Virus record (IMG/VR): IMGVR_UViG_3300031507_000023
Span: 1 to 30,210 of that record
Length of the DNA stretch: 30,210 bases
From: a virus
Strand: one strand, 5' to 3'
The position numbers were made by a program, and so were the translations under genes. Under the pieces are notes generated by a model, which worked only from the letters and a program-made list of their open reading frames with translations, was not told the origin of the DNA and searched no databases. Below are positions 7,192 through 16,655 of this stretch, in pieces; position 1 is the first letter of the stretch, and every line of letters starts with the position of its first letter.

Positions 7192-7542
7192 TCAAACCCC
7201 CTTCGCTGTAGCAGCAACCTGTGCCGTTGAGCCCATTGTGGTATCAATCTTATCCTGCGCTGGATCGACAGCAATCTGTGCCAAAGCCTGATTGGCCTGA
7301 GCATTGACCTTGATTGAATCAATCCCGGGCATCGCCAACACATTCTTAACCTGCGCACTTTGTGAACCGAACATAGTTACAATGCCGCCAAGGATTGAGT
7401 TGCCAAGGCTACACACAGACACAATCATATGAGCCACGTGAGGGCCCATGAGATCAGTTAGTTGCGCCGTAGAACCAATCAACGCACCGTTGATAACTAA
7501 GATGATGCCGAGGATTTGAATTGGAGTGAGGTTTAGATTCAT
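7192..7542 (-). CDS. Putative holin-like protein downstream of endolysin
   Basis: 116 residues from the ATG at 7542, which overlaps the endolysin stop (ATGA) and has AAAGGA upstream. It starts TPIQILGIILVINGALIGST and has a second apolar stretch (VAHMIVSVCSLGNSILGGIVTMF), then a soluble tail with LAMPGIDSIKVN and IAVDPAQDKI. Two membrane spans next to a muramidase gene fit a class II-type holin, and this tail is familiar from small proteins of rhizobial phages and prophages. The function is inferred. Two more membrane proteins at 5567-6201 compete for the holin role. Confidence 0.7.
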   Translation of the reverse strand: MNLNLTPIQILGIILVINGALIGSTAQLTDLMGPHVAHMIVSVCSLGNSILGGIVTMFGSQSAQVKNVLAMPGIDSIKVNAQANQALAQIAVDPAQDKIDTTMGSTAQVAATAKGV

Positions 7543-8063
7543 GTCTGCGGTCCTTTCAGCATTGATAACGCGTTGGTCTTCACACTCGCCGTACGGTTCA
7601 ACCAACCCTGTGTGAATCGTGGTTGGTGGAGGGACTTATACCAATTGGCCTTGGCTGTGGAGAACTTCTCAATCAGGCCTTTGGCATCACAGTTGCGGAT
7701 TGCCTGACGACTGACGGCCCCAATACGCCCGTCAGGGTTCACACCAAGGGCCTTCTGCAACAACACCGCTGCTCGATGTGGACCTGCGTTCACTGCCATG
7801 TCGAAGTAGAGGTAGTCGATGCCGATTGGCAAATCATCGCATAAGGGCATCCAATACTCATCGTGATAAATAGTTGCAATGTCACTATCACCCGCCTTCC
7901 ACACATCCTGCGCAAGCAGTGACTTCTCCCTCCTCCACGCATCATACTCCCTCTGTGTAATCCCACGTGATGTCCGTCCGCCATGGTCTGCTGGATCGTC
8001 GTCATTGCCGCCTTCACTCTGCAATACGAACTTAAGACTGGCCTGAAAGTTGTCTGTGCTCAT
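7539..8063 (-). CDS. Endolysin, GH108 family N-acetylmuramidase
   Basis: 174 residues. The N-terminal catalytic domain has the hallmark Glu17-Gly-Gly followed by DDPADHGGRTSRGITQREYD, as in glycoside hydrolase family 108 phage muramidases, which cut the MurNAc-GlcNAc bond of peptidoglycan. The middle (DYLYFDMAVNAGPHRAAVLL and GVNPDGRIGAVS) matches the usual link to a peptidoglycan-binding C-terminal region. No signal peptide is present, so holin-dependent release is expected. Start is supported by GGAG eight bases upstream. The preceding small gene ends directly at this start (TAA then ATG). Confidence 0.93.
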   Translation of the reverse strand: MSTDNFQASLKFVLQSEGGNDDDPADHGGRTSRGITQREYDAWRREKSLLAQDVWKAGDSDIATIYHDEYWMPLCDDLPIGIDYLYFDMAVNAGPHRAAVLLQKALGVNPDGRIGAVSRQAIRNCDAKGLIEKFSTAKANWYKSLHQPRFTQGWLNRTASVKTNALSMLKGPQT

Positions 8064-8288
8064 TTACTTCTCCTTCGCTGGTTGATGCCATGCAATACCA
8101 ATATAACAATCACAGATATGACAATGAAACGTGTGACAATAAGCATCGCTAACTTCACCAAAGTCTGAGGTCATAGAACCATCCTCATGTTTATCCCATT
8201 TAGCTAAATGTACTTTGTGCGGCCATAAGTTCATATTAACCATGGGTTCATTACAACAAATAGCTTCATAATCCGTCTGCTGTTTCAC
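8064..8288 (-). CDS. Small Cys/His-rich protein, possible zinc knuckle
   Basis: 74 residues from a GTG start with GAGGAAAAG upstream. It contains an N-terminal ICCNEPM and a C-terminal cluster FHCHICDCYIG, with further histidines between, arranged like two knuckles of a zinc ribbon. It sits tightly between the giant internal virion protein gene (one base away) and the endolysin gene, whose ribosome binding site lies in its last codons. No family was recognised and no function is proposed beyond possible metal binding. Confidence 0.65.
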   Translation of the reverse strand: MKQQTDYEAICCNEPMVNMNLWPHKVHLAKWDKHEDGSMTSDFGEVSDAYCHTFHCHICDCYIGIAWHQPAKEK

Positions 8289-8289
8289 T

Positions 8290-11200
8290 TTACTTTTCCT
8301 CTCTGGGTTTGGTCGTGCCTTTCAGCGTCCCCCGTGCAATGTCCCCAAATGTCTTGGGGTGGGCTTGTTGGTTAACAAGATCGATGCCGAAGCGAATGGC
8401 GTTGTCGACTGTCTTTGGTGCCATGCCGGTGCCATGGCCTAGGGCAGTTAGGGTATCGCCAACGGTCTTACCCATTCGGGCTTTGGTGAATGCGTCTTTG
8501 CGGCCGAGATCCTTTGCGGCTTTGACGATGTCATGGAGTGGACTGGAAATTAGCCCCACACCCACATCCTGACCGCTAAGAATACCATGCACAATATCAC
8601 GAGCATAGAGAACCGAGGAAGAAAGGCCAAGAAGGGATGCGGTTGCGGCATGCTCAAGCCATCCTCGTTTGTCATCGGTAGTGAGGCCTGTGACCCATTC
8701 CTCAACTAGGGTTGGCCAAATGACGTAGGCAAAGATGTCAGCGGTGATCGCAGGGATGTTCTTCCCCGCCGCAGTGATATCCCCCTGCTTCGCCAATCCC
8801 CAAGTATCATGAATATCCTGCGCAAGTTCTATCCGTCTCTGCATAACAGTACCAAAAAAACCATACACAGAAGTAAGCCAGTTGTGGAGAGCACCTCCGC
8901 CTCGGACCAGAGTAGGTTGATTAGTGACCGCAGTCGAGCCGTGAGCTAACCGCACCGCTGCGTCAGCTTCGTCGATTGATGGGCCATGATCTAGTCCTCG
9001 TTCTTGGGCATCACGGTAGGCTGCGAGCCATGTGGGTTTGGCGGAGAACATGTCGGATTTGGCTACTAGCCATGAGCCGGCTTGGATTATGTTCTCCCGC
9101 ACGCCCTTAGCCCCTTCGATCTCTGAATGTGCACCAAAGATCGTATCCTGCCAATGCCGTTCACGACGTTGGAGTTCTTCGCTCCACTTCATAGCGAACT
9201 CGTGATTGGCTTCAGTTAGGGATGGTGATCGGCCATAGAGATCTTGGACTGCACGAAGGAAGTTGGTGGTGCCAACTTGTCGGGAGGACATGACAAGGGC
9301 AGTTGGTCCGTGTTTGAAGGCCGTGAAGGGATTAAAGCCAATATAGGTGGAGATAACATTCTGCCTGAGGAACTCAGATATCTGTCGACCTTTAGCAGCA
9401 GCACGTGAGGGGATGGACTCTTGACCAGCAATCGCTTTGAGCCAAGGGAGAAGGAAATTTCTACCATTGTATTCTGCTCCATAGTGTCCGGTGATTGAGT
9501 TGGATAGGCTTGGGTCTTTGAATAGCTTTTGTGTTTCAAGGACGAAGCTCCTGAATGAGATATCATGAATCATCTGCCCAATACGGACAGGTGTCATATC
9601 GGGGTTGAGATCAAGTGGATAGGCTGCTCCGGATCGTTTCTTTGTATACCCATTGGAAGTACTGATATGGCCGAAATCTCCGTCATCATAAGCCCCATCT
9701 CGGATAGGAGACTTACCTTCAATATCGGGGTGTTTAATAAGTGGATGGTACCATCCTTCAAAGTTACCATGTATGTTGGATATTGGTTCGAGGTGGATCT
9801 TGTCGATGGTGATGCCATGGATGTGTTCATACTCCTGATCGGCAAGTTTAACGAGGTCGCCAAAGACATCCTTGCCAAGCTTCTGTGCACGGACCCAATC
9901 CCCTTGGCGAGTGTTGACCTCAAGCCATTTCATCAACGCAGCAGGGTCGGCACCATAACCTTTGGCGAGCACATTCCAGTTGCCCTTGTTGCCTGCGTTT
10001 TGTAGCATAGTGGCAACATTGCCCCGAGTGAAACGAATGAACGGTCTATCGGTGGTTGGATCATTGAACGGCGCTATGACTAGCTTGTCCTTATCCTCGA
10101 TCTCGCCAATGGCCTGATACTTACGTGCGAACTCACGTTGGAGGGCGGATTTACGATTAGCCGCCGCAGCAGCGGGATAGGTTACGTACTTGTTAAAGAC
10201 CGATTGCGGATCACGATTACCCATGCGGTTGAGGAAGGTTTCCATGTTCGTCACGGACGCAAGGAATGTCTTTGGCAAATCCTTCAGCTTATCCCATCGG
10301 GTCTTGGTGGCGTTGATTGGATTAAGTGGAAACTGTTCCACATGATCTTTCATCTCATCAATCACCGCCTTCCGATCCGCACTTTCCCCCGCTTTAATAA
10401 TCTTCTGCTCATCCCGTGCGTTCTTTATCAATGCATCAATCGTCTGCTTCGCACCCATGAAGTCATGAGTGGTAAGACTATCCACGGCCGAGAGTTTGCC
10501 ATCAACAATAACATCAGCAATAGGAATATCCCTATACCCATAGCTCTCTGCCAACTTGGCATCGGCAAATTCCTCCAAGGTCGCTTGTCGACGATCAAGG
10601 TTTTCTTGGATATTCTCCAATGATCGGCCAACTTTGTACCCCATTTGTTGGAGGAGGTTTTGGATATGGTTGAGATATTCGGGTTCGATGCCCTTTACGT
10701 CAGATTTGCGGAATGCCTTTGCGGCCTTGTCGAGTTTGGCCTTGGCCTTTTCTACATCTCGGGCCATCTGAGCGTAGATGGTGTTGAAGTACTGCGCTTG
10801 CTTAGAGGTAAAGGCATCGGCTGGCTTGTTGTTAAGCAATGCCATCTCCGCATTCTTCCCATGCTTCCCTGCTTCCCGCAACCATTTATCACTATCTATT
10901 GCCCGCATAGGAAGTGCGTCGAACTTCTCCTTAGCCGCAGAGACAAGTTGGTCCTTGGTGATTGATCCAAATGTTGACCCTGCCATTCCTGCAAGGGCGT
11001 GAGTCTCTTCGTGGAGTAGGTCGAGTTGGTTTTGGCTGAGGATCTGATCTTTAGCCTCCTCCAGAATGTTCTTTTCAAGGAATCCATGTTCGACTTCCAT
11101 CCTGCGGGCAATTTCTACGTCGATCAGATGACGTTGGAATCGCTCTCTGCCAAGGCCTGTGGCTTTGCGGGTTTCGTTAAGTCGTATAAGGCCAGCGACC

Positions 11201-14019
11201 ATTTGGTCCCCTGTTGGATAACCAAAGAGATGGGCGATGTCGTCGGGTTTAACCCCAGTTCGGCCGGTAATGTAATCATTAGGAAGGGCAGCGAGTTGTT
11301 CTTTGGTAAGGGATTCACGATCGAGCTTATAGGTGTTATCGAGCTTCTTCCCATTAAACTCGGCACTGGCCAGGAACTTATCCGCGGCAACGTCTGGCCG
11401 GGCATTAATGTCACGGAGTACGTCTGGACGCATTGCTTCGGACTTGGCTTTCCAATCCGAGGTTTGGCGCTTGGTTTGATCGGCTAGGACTCGACGGGAG
11501 GACGCTGCCAAGTCCGACGCTTGGCGAGCTTCGATCAACTTCATATACTGTTTATACTGCGGAATGGTCATCCCTACGTCTTTAGCCGCACGGAATGGTG
11601 GGGCGACCTCGGTGCCAGAGCCGGGTTCCATTGGTGCGGATAGCATAGGCGTCACATCAGGCCCAAGCTGCTGCCCACGATCACGAACCTCACCAGATTC
11701 AATCTTGCCAAATAGATCCTGATACGTAGGCTCAGCCCCAAGCACTCGACGGAGATGGCCTTTGATTGCCTCGATTAGTTGATCGAGCTTTTCAAATATC
11801 CGATCCACAGCAGTGAATGTTGCTGGATCACGTTGGCTCTTCTCCGTTCGCCAAGTGCGGAATGCCTCGGCTACGGATTCCTCGAGCTTGCCTCTAGAGT
11901 CTAATGTCTTATAGCGTTTATCAATATCAAACCGTTGATTCCAACCTTCGGCTTCGGATGCGGCTTTAAGCACTCCACGTTCTTCATCCGTGAATCTGTC
12001 CCACAATCCATGTACAGCTTCGTGGCTGAAGATCGCCGCTGGGTCATCCGCACCGAGGGAGATCATGATCAGGTTGCGGCCATCTTGGAACTTTTGATGC
12101 AGACCTGATGCTCGGCCACCGGGGTATTGAATGGAGTCGACGAAATTGACTTTAGTTGACCGTGGAAGGATTCGGTCCGCATCGTTGAGGATGTCGTTGA
12201 TAGTTTGGTTTTCAACCCTAGTGCGATTCTCACCGAACTTGGCAAAGACGTTATAGCCAGGGTATGGTTCGACCCAGGTTCCGGTGGTGAGGTCGCGGAA
12301 TTGTTTATCGGTGGCGGATGGGTCGTGATCGAATTCAGAGAGTTTGATCCTGGGAATTGCAGAAGGTGCGCCTGTGCTACCTGCGGTTTCTCGTGCACCA
12401 GAGACTCGATGACCAGTTATATACTCCGCATTGGGAAACTCAGTCTTAATCTGACGAATCAGTGAGCGCATCAATGCGCCACCAAAGTTATTGGGGTTGT
12501 AGTATTCTCCAAGGCCATTGATCATTTCGACATAGAGATCTTTGCCACCCTTTTGTTCGGAAAGGTTGAGTGTGCCAACAGATTGGCCATTTTCATTAAC
12601 CATGTCGAAGTCATGGAAGCCTTGAAATGCACGAGCATTCGAAGCAGCCATCTTGCCTTCGTCTGAACGTCGCTGAAATTCAGATCGTTGACCTGCGTTC
12701 AAAGTATTCCAATCAAGCCCTTCAGCAGCGGCTAGTTCATCGGGGAAGCGATCATCACCAACATCACGCGCTAGTCGCTTAAGCTCTAGCTTCCTATCCC
12801 CGATTGAAAACATCGGCTCCATGCCATTAGCCGCACGGACTACGGGGATGGTTTCGTCTACGGTTGGGATTGGAGGTGGGGCGACCTTTAGATCCTCGGC
12901 TTCCTTCGCCGTAATCCCCTCAGGCACAACCCGTAGATCATCATGCAGCGCCTTATGCACCTCTGGATCAACCTTGGCAATCCAGTCCGCCATTGGGACT
13001 GTGATATCCGCCCCTGTTTCCTTAGCCACCTCAAGCTGCTCTGCAAGATTCGGCACCCAGCCTAGAATCCCGTCGTCAGCGCTAGGAAGCTTATCACCGT
13101 AAAGTCGTAGAGCCGCTTCACCACTAATCCCCATGGTCGCGCCATTGGTGTGTTGGTCGACGAAGTCACGAAGGAGTTCAGGCGCACGCTCACGACCAGG
13201 GACAGCTTGAGCGTCTTTGATCTTTTCATCAAGCAGGTCGAGTGCGGATTGGTTGAGTTCGGTTTTGAGCTTGTCGATCTCGGGGTGAATGCCTGCTGGA
13301 GGAACCTTGTCTGAGGCAAGCCAAGGACGGGCTTTGTCAAGGACCTGCATTGGGCCTTCGGCTCCGCCACCAAGGCCTTTAACCCCGATATCGCCCCGCA
13401 TCATGGAGTATTCGGCCATGCCAGCTACATCGTCAGCGAGCTTCTTGCCGCCAACGGATTCGAGCATGTCGTGGGAGGCGTGGATTGCGCCGCCGATTGA
13501 ACGAGATAGGCCCTCGAAGCCAACTTCACCCAAGCCTACGATTTGGCCCAAGGCTCCGTATGCGGCCGTTGCGGCGTGACTGCCTCCGGTCATATCAAAG
13601 GTTTTGGCAAATTCTTCGTCGGAGCCAAAGCCGGTGTAGAACTTCCGTGTGTTGATTGGTTGATCGCCAAAGCCTTCGCGAAATGATTTGCCAAGACCGG
13701 TTAGGCCATCGGATAGTTTGTCGAGTTCGCCATAAGAGTCGTTGAAGATCTGGCTATTGAGTGGATGCCGTTGAACGAAGTCAGCGATGTATTGATTCCG
13801 CCCCACGATCACATTCGACGCAGCGACCTTGGTGTTTCGTTCAAAGGATTCAAGGTCGCCAGAGATGATGGATGCGGGAACTCCAGTCACCTTCTCAAGC
13901 TGATAGGCTCGTGCGGAATCATCAGGGTTCACATCAGCATTCGCCGCAACACGAGATGATGCGCCAGCGCCATAGATATTGCGGATCGTGCCGGTGTAGT
14001 CGAGATCGTCATCGGCCAT
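8290..14019 (-). CDS. Giant internal virion (DNA ejection) protein with zincin motif
   Basis: About 1909 residues from the ATG at 14019 (AAAGG upstream, 11-base overlap with the preceding gene); an ATG at 14064 lacks a Shine-Dalgarno. Its size and position after the gp14-like and transglycosylase genes match the large ejected core protein of podoviruses (gp16 role), which helps carry DNA across the envelope. Visible parts: an N-terminal region rich in Gly/Ala helices (around 100-210), an acetyltransferase-like segment at 470-545, a metallopeptidase motif HEAVH at 666-670 with a downstream glutamate helix (LEESVAEAFRTW), a second HEETH at 1003-1007, long charged helices, and a C-terminal third with apolar stretches that may contact membranes. 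It resembles phage polyvalent proteins built of many associated domains. Confidence 0.85.
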   Translation of the reverse strand: MADDDLDYTGTIRNIYGAGASSRVAANADVNPDDSARAYQLEKVTGVPASIISGDLESFERNTKVAASNVIVGRNQYIADFVQRHPLNSQIFNDSYGELDKLSDGLTGLGKSFREGFGDQPINTRKFYTGFGSDEEFAKTFDMTGGSHAATAAYGALGQIVGLGEVGFEGLSRSIGGAIHASHDMLESVGGKKLADDVAGMAEYSMMRGDIGVKGLGGGAEGPMQVLDKARPWLASDKVPPAGIHPEIDKLKTELNQSALDLLDEKIKDAQAVPGRERAPELLRDFVDQHTNGATMGISGEAALRLYGDKLPSADDGILGWVPNLAEQLEVAKETGADITVPMADWIAKVDPEVHKALHDDLRVVPEGITAKEAEDLKVAPPPIPTVDETIPVVRAANGMEPMFSIGDRKLELKRLARDVGDDRFPDELAAAEGLDWNTLNAGQRSEFQRRSDEGKMAASNARAFQGFHDFDMVNENGQSVGTLNLSEQKGGKDLYVEMINGLGEYYNPNNFGGALMRSLIRQIKTEFPNAEYITGHRVSGARETAGSTGAPSAIPRIKLSEFDHDPSATDKQFRDLTTGTWVEPYPGYNVFAKFGENRTRVENQTINDILNDADRILPRSTKVNFVDSIQYPGGRASGLHQKFQDGRNLIMISLGADDPAAIFSHEAVHGLWDRFTDEERGVLKAASEAEGWNQRFDIDKRYKTLDSRGKLEESVAEAFRTWRTEKSQRDPATFTAVDRIFEKLDQLIEAIKGHLRRVLGAEPTYQDLFGKIESGEVRDRGQQLGPDVTPMLSAPMEPGSGTEVAPPFRAAKDVGMTIPQYKQYMKLIEARQASDLAASSRRVLADQTKRQTSDWKAKSEAMRPDVLRDINARPDVAADKFLASAEFNGKKLDNTYKLDRESLTKEQLAALPNDYITGRTGVKPDDIAHLFGYPTGDQMVAGLIRLNETRKATGLGRERFQRHLIDVEIARRMEVEHGFLEKNILEEAKDQILSQNQLDLLHEETHALAGMAGSTFGSITKDQLVSAAKEKFDALPMRAIDSDKWLREAGKHGKNAEMALLNNKPADAFTSKQAQYFNTIYAQMARDVEKAKAKLDKAAKAFRKSDVKGIEPEYLNHIQNLLQQMGYKVGRSLENIQENLDRRQATLEEFADAKLAESYGYRDIPIADVIVDGKLSAVDSLTTHDFMGAKQTIDALIKNARDEQKIIKAGESADRKAVIDEMKDHVEQFPLNPINATKTRWDKLKDLPKTFLASVTNMETFLNRMGNRDPQSVFNKYVTYPAAAAANRKSALQREFARKYQAIGEIEDKDKLVIAPFNDPTTDRPFIRFTRGNVATMLQNAGNKGNWNVLAKGYGADPAALMKWLEVNTRQGDWVRAQKLGKDVFGDLVKLADQEYEHIHGITIDKIHLEPISNIHGNFEGWYHPLIKHPDIEGKSPIRDGAYDDGDFGHISTSNGYTKKRSGAAYPLDLNPDMTPVRIGQMIHDISFRSFVLETQKLFKDPSLSNSITGHYGAEYNGRNFLLPWLKAIAGQESIPSRAAAKGRQISEFLRQNVISTYIGFNPFTAFKHGPTALVMSSRQVGTTNFLRAVQDLYGRSPSLTEANHEFAMKWSEELQRRERHWQDTIFGAHSEIEGAKGVRENIIQAGSWLVAKSDMFSAKPTWLAAYRDAQERGLDHGPSIDEADAAVRLAHGSTAVTNQPTLVRGGGALHNWLTSVYGFFGTVMQRRIELAQDIHDTWGLAKQGDITAAGKNIPAITADIFAYVIWPTLVEEWVTGLTTDDKRGWLEHAATASLLGLSSSVLYARDIVHGILSGQDVGVGLISSPLHDIVKAAKDLGRKDAFTKARMGKTVGDTLTALGHGTGMAPKTVDNAIRFGIDLVNQQAHPKTFGDIARGTLKGTTKPREEK

Positions 14020-16123
14020 CGGCTTTGCCTTTGGTCTGTAGCTGACGTAAGACTTGGCCGGCATAGATGCGTTGGATCATGTCGTCGGTTGGCATAATCC
14101 CACGTTCGTCTTGGACTTGTTGGACGATTGCAGCGCGATGCTTTTCAGGCACACTGACGTTATAGACTGGATCAGAACTGAAGTTGGACCCAAAGTAACC
14201 TGTGCCTGGGACTCGTTGAAGAAGCTGTTGGCCAATCTCGGTTATGGCCTTGGCATCGGCTGGCTTCTTGTTGTCTTGGGCGTAGAATTCTAGAGCATTC
14301 TGAAGCGAGCCAACGAATCGATCATAGCCCTCTGTGTCGCCTTTGCGCGTGATTTGGGCCGATTCCATGGTTGGGCGGAGGATTTGAAGGGCGTGCATAA
14401 CTCGAGGATCGGCCTCGGCATTGGCCTTCTTGGCGATTTGAAGATTGACCAACTCCTTCCTCGCACTCATCGGCAACGCTGCACCAACCACATCCGTGTC
14501 CATAAACGCAGCTGGGTCAGATTGAGCCATGCCTTTGAGGCGTTGGTATTCGATCAGGTTGTCTTGGGTCCAAGCTGTGTCGCCTTTGGCATTGTGAGCC
14601 AGCACAGTCATATATCGGCGTTTGTCACTATCCTGCATCTTTTGCCAAGCGGCTTCGACTTCAGGGCCTTGGCCCTTCAACTCCTCAACAGTGGTTGGGA
14701 TCTTGCCGCCTTTGTCGCCACCGATTAGGCCACCTTCAACCGTCTGGCGATTCTTATAGTCGTCGTCTCGTTTGGCTGCGAGGGTCATGTTGTGGTCGGT
14801 GATAATACGCGACTCGGCATAGTCAGCAAGGAGGGGATCATTCGGCGATTGCTGATCAGCCTTAGTCCGACCCGAGGCGATTTGATCCTGAAGCCCTGCA
14901 TTGCGGGCTAGGATGGCGTTGGTGTTGCGTAGATAGCCTGGGACTGTGGTACCATTGGCATCCTTGGCATTGCCGGCGTCTGCTACGGACTTGCCTGAGA
15001 ACCACTTTGAGGCGGCTTCGTTAAATGATCCGCCATCGGTCATGTATTTGCCAAACACGGATTCAAATAGCTTATCCTGTGCACTCGGTGATTGTAGGAA
15101 CTCCTTCCCTGTCATCGCTGGCATTCCAGCTTGTTTAAGAAAGTCTGGCAGAAACTCCTCCATCACTTGGTATCGACCAAGGGCCCTTCCGTGCGATGTC
15201 TGAACTCCAAGCGATTGGTAATTGTTACCGCTTTCGAAAGTGCCGATTGCAAGTTTCGCTTGTGGCATTGAAACTGGCTTCGATCCCCAGCTAAGATCGC
15301 TACCCGACATAACCTCGCTAGATATATTACGTGCACCAACTGTGTGAGTAGCGTCGCGGACAATCGACGTGAGCCGACCAATGTCTTCACCATTTATCTT
15401 TCCGTCCTTTGTGGCTTGGCTGAGAAGCTTATCTGCCATGAAGGGTTGTTGTCTGGCGAGCCCGGTAATGCGGTCATACCACAGGTCGGAGACGGCTTTG
15501 TGGTTGGCATTGTCGATGGTATCTTGATCGGCACCCTTTTGTTGCCATTGCGCCGTGGTTTCTTTGATGGTCGTGGCGACATGTTCTTGGAAGCCTTTCT
15601 CATCGGTTGGGTCTACGAGTGCGGCGTTGCGGGATGCTTGGACTCGGGCAGCGGATGCGCCGATGGAATAGCTTTTGTTCTCAGACGCGGCATGGCCAGC
15701 ACCATTGAATATGGTCCGACCCATAGTTGAGAAGCTTTCGCTTTCGAATAGCTTCTGGGACATTGGGTTGGATAGGCCGTTTTGGATATCGAGACGGGTC
15801 TTCTTGAGGCTATCAATATAGCTTGGATAGGCCTCAACCGCGTCCTTGCCTTGCAATGCGCTGAAGTCCGCATGTGCCTTACCTGCTTGCTCGGCATAGT
15901 TGGCTGCGGCGGCATTGGCTTCGCTGTGGTTTTTGAGTTGCTGCATAGCATCAGCACGTGACCAAAGCTCATTGCCAACCTGGGAGAATGATCCGCCTAG
16001 TTCGGTTAAGGCCTGGGCTGTGGCACCGCCAAAGGCTGCTGTTGGAGTATCGGCAGAGTAGCGCGGAAGTGGTGCGTCTTCAGGACCAACCGATGGTACG
16101 CCTGAGTATGGGACATTAGCCAT
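14009..16123 (-). CDS. Internal virion protein with lytic transglycosylase domain
   Basis: 704 residues. A long Ala/Gln-rich helical N-terminus (about 30-260) precedes a lysozyme-like SLT domain at about 290-400: catalytic Glu297 in IGTFESGNNY, then SHGRALGRYQVMEEFLPDFL, LFESVFGKYM and EAASKWFSG. Such proteins are packaged in the podovirus head or core, are ejected, and locally open peptidoglycan for the DNA channel. The rest is helical with charged linkers. The start ATG is 8 bases inside the end of the gp14-like gene, and its 3' end overlaps the giant ejection protein gene. In T7 the transglycosylase sits on gp16; here it is on the smaller of the two large core proteins. Confidence 0.9.
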   Translation of the reverse strand: MANVPYSGVPSVGPEDAPLPRYSADTPTAAFGGATAQALTELGGSFSQVGNELWSRADAMQQLKNHSEANAAAANYAEQAGKAHADFSALQGKDAVEAYPSYIDSLKKTRLDIQNGLSNPMSQKLFESESFSTMGRTIFNGAGHAASENKSYSIGASAARVQASRNAALVDPTDEKGFQEHVATTIKETTAQWQQKGADQDTIDNANHKAVSDLWYDRITGLARQQPFMADKLLSQATKDGKINGEDIGRLTSIVRDATHTVGARNISSEVMSGSDLSWGSKPVSMPQAKLAIGTFESGNNYQSLGVQTSHGRALGRYQVMEEFLPDFLKQAGMPAMTGKEFLQSPSAQDKLFESVFGKYMTDGGSFNEAASKWFSGKSVADAGNAKDANGTTVPGYLRNTNAILARNAGLQDQIASGRTKADQQSPNDPLLADYAESRIITDHNMTLAAKRDDDYKNRQTVEGGLIGGDKGGKIPTTVEELKGQGPEVEAAWQKMQDSDKRRYMTVLAHNAKGDTAWTQDNLIEYQRLKGMAQSDPAAFMDTDVVGAALPMSARKELVNLQIAKKANAEADPRVMHALQILRPTMESAQITRKGDTEGYDRFVGSLQNALEFYAQDNKKPADAKAITEIGQQLLQRVPGTGYFGSNFSSDPVYNVSVPEKHRAAIVQQVQDERGIMPTDDMIQRIYAGQVLRQLQTKGKADGR

Positions 16124-16655
16124 TGATCAGCCCCGATTGTTTGCCAGATAGCCATTTGTCGGATACAGATCCAGCGGTAGAGACTAGGCTGGACATCAAG
16201 GCTAGGTCCCCAGCTTGGCTAGCATTGGACGATGCCATTGTGTAGAGCCCAGCTTGGTTGATGTCTTCGACGGATTTGACGTTGTAGTCATATGCGACCT
16301 TAGACGCATTGGCCCGGATTTGATCCATATCCATCCCAGTGATCTTACGTTGGGAGGCTTGAACATCCGCATTGGAACCTTTGTTCACGTCAAAGCCTGA
16401 TGCAGCTTGGGTGGCTTTGATATGACCTAGTTCCTGTGCGCCCTTAAGGCCTTCGATTACTGCCTGCTGTTCGCCTTTATTGATTGCGTAGTCTGCATTC
16501 TGTTTGTCGATGTTAGAGTTGATCTTAGCTACCTGAGATTGGTAGTTGTACACCTGCGACTGGGCTTCATAGGACTGCTTCTTGCCCTCACCTTGCAGAA
16601 TACCACCAATCAAGGTGCTAGCAAGTCCAACACCACCAACCATCGGCCCTGTCAT
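16116..16655 (-). CDS. T7 gp14-like internal core protein
   Basis: 179 residues with a short apolar, glycine-rich N-terminus (VGGVGLASTLIGGILQG), a long alanine/glutamine-rich coiled-coil segment (QSQVYNYQSQVAKINSNID, ADYAINKGEQQAV) and the recurring gp14-type stretch GHIKATQAASGFDVNKGSN. In T7, gp14 is the first core protein ejected and forms the outer-membrane part of the DNA channel. The gene lies between the gp13-like and the transglycosylase genes, the expected order. Its ATG overlaps the stop of the previous gene. Confidence 0.85.
   Translation of the reverse strand: MTGPMVGGVGLASTLIGGILQGEGKKQSYEAQSQVYNYQSQVAKINSNIDKQNADYAINKGEQQAVIEGLKGAQELGHIKATQAASGFDVNKGSNADVQASQRKITGMDMDQIRANASKVAYDYNVKSVEDINQAGLYTMASSNASQAGDLALMSSLVSTAGSVSDKWLSGKQSGLING

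Noticed and set aside
7191-7358. Arginine-rich extension of the 162-residue secreted protein
   Set aside because: Lies over the holin-like gene in another frame and precedes a clear signal peptide at 7190.
14020-14064. Upstream ATG for the giant ejection protein
   Set aside because: No ribosome binding site and a longer overlap with the transglycosylase gene; the ATG at 14019 is better placed.
15344-15730. Plus-strand ORF within the transglycosylase gene
   Set aside because: Opposite a well-supported family gene, no ribosome binding site or recognisable domain; typical antisense shadow.
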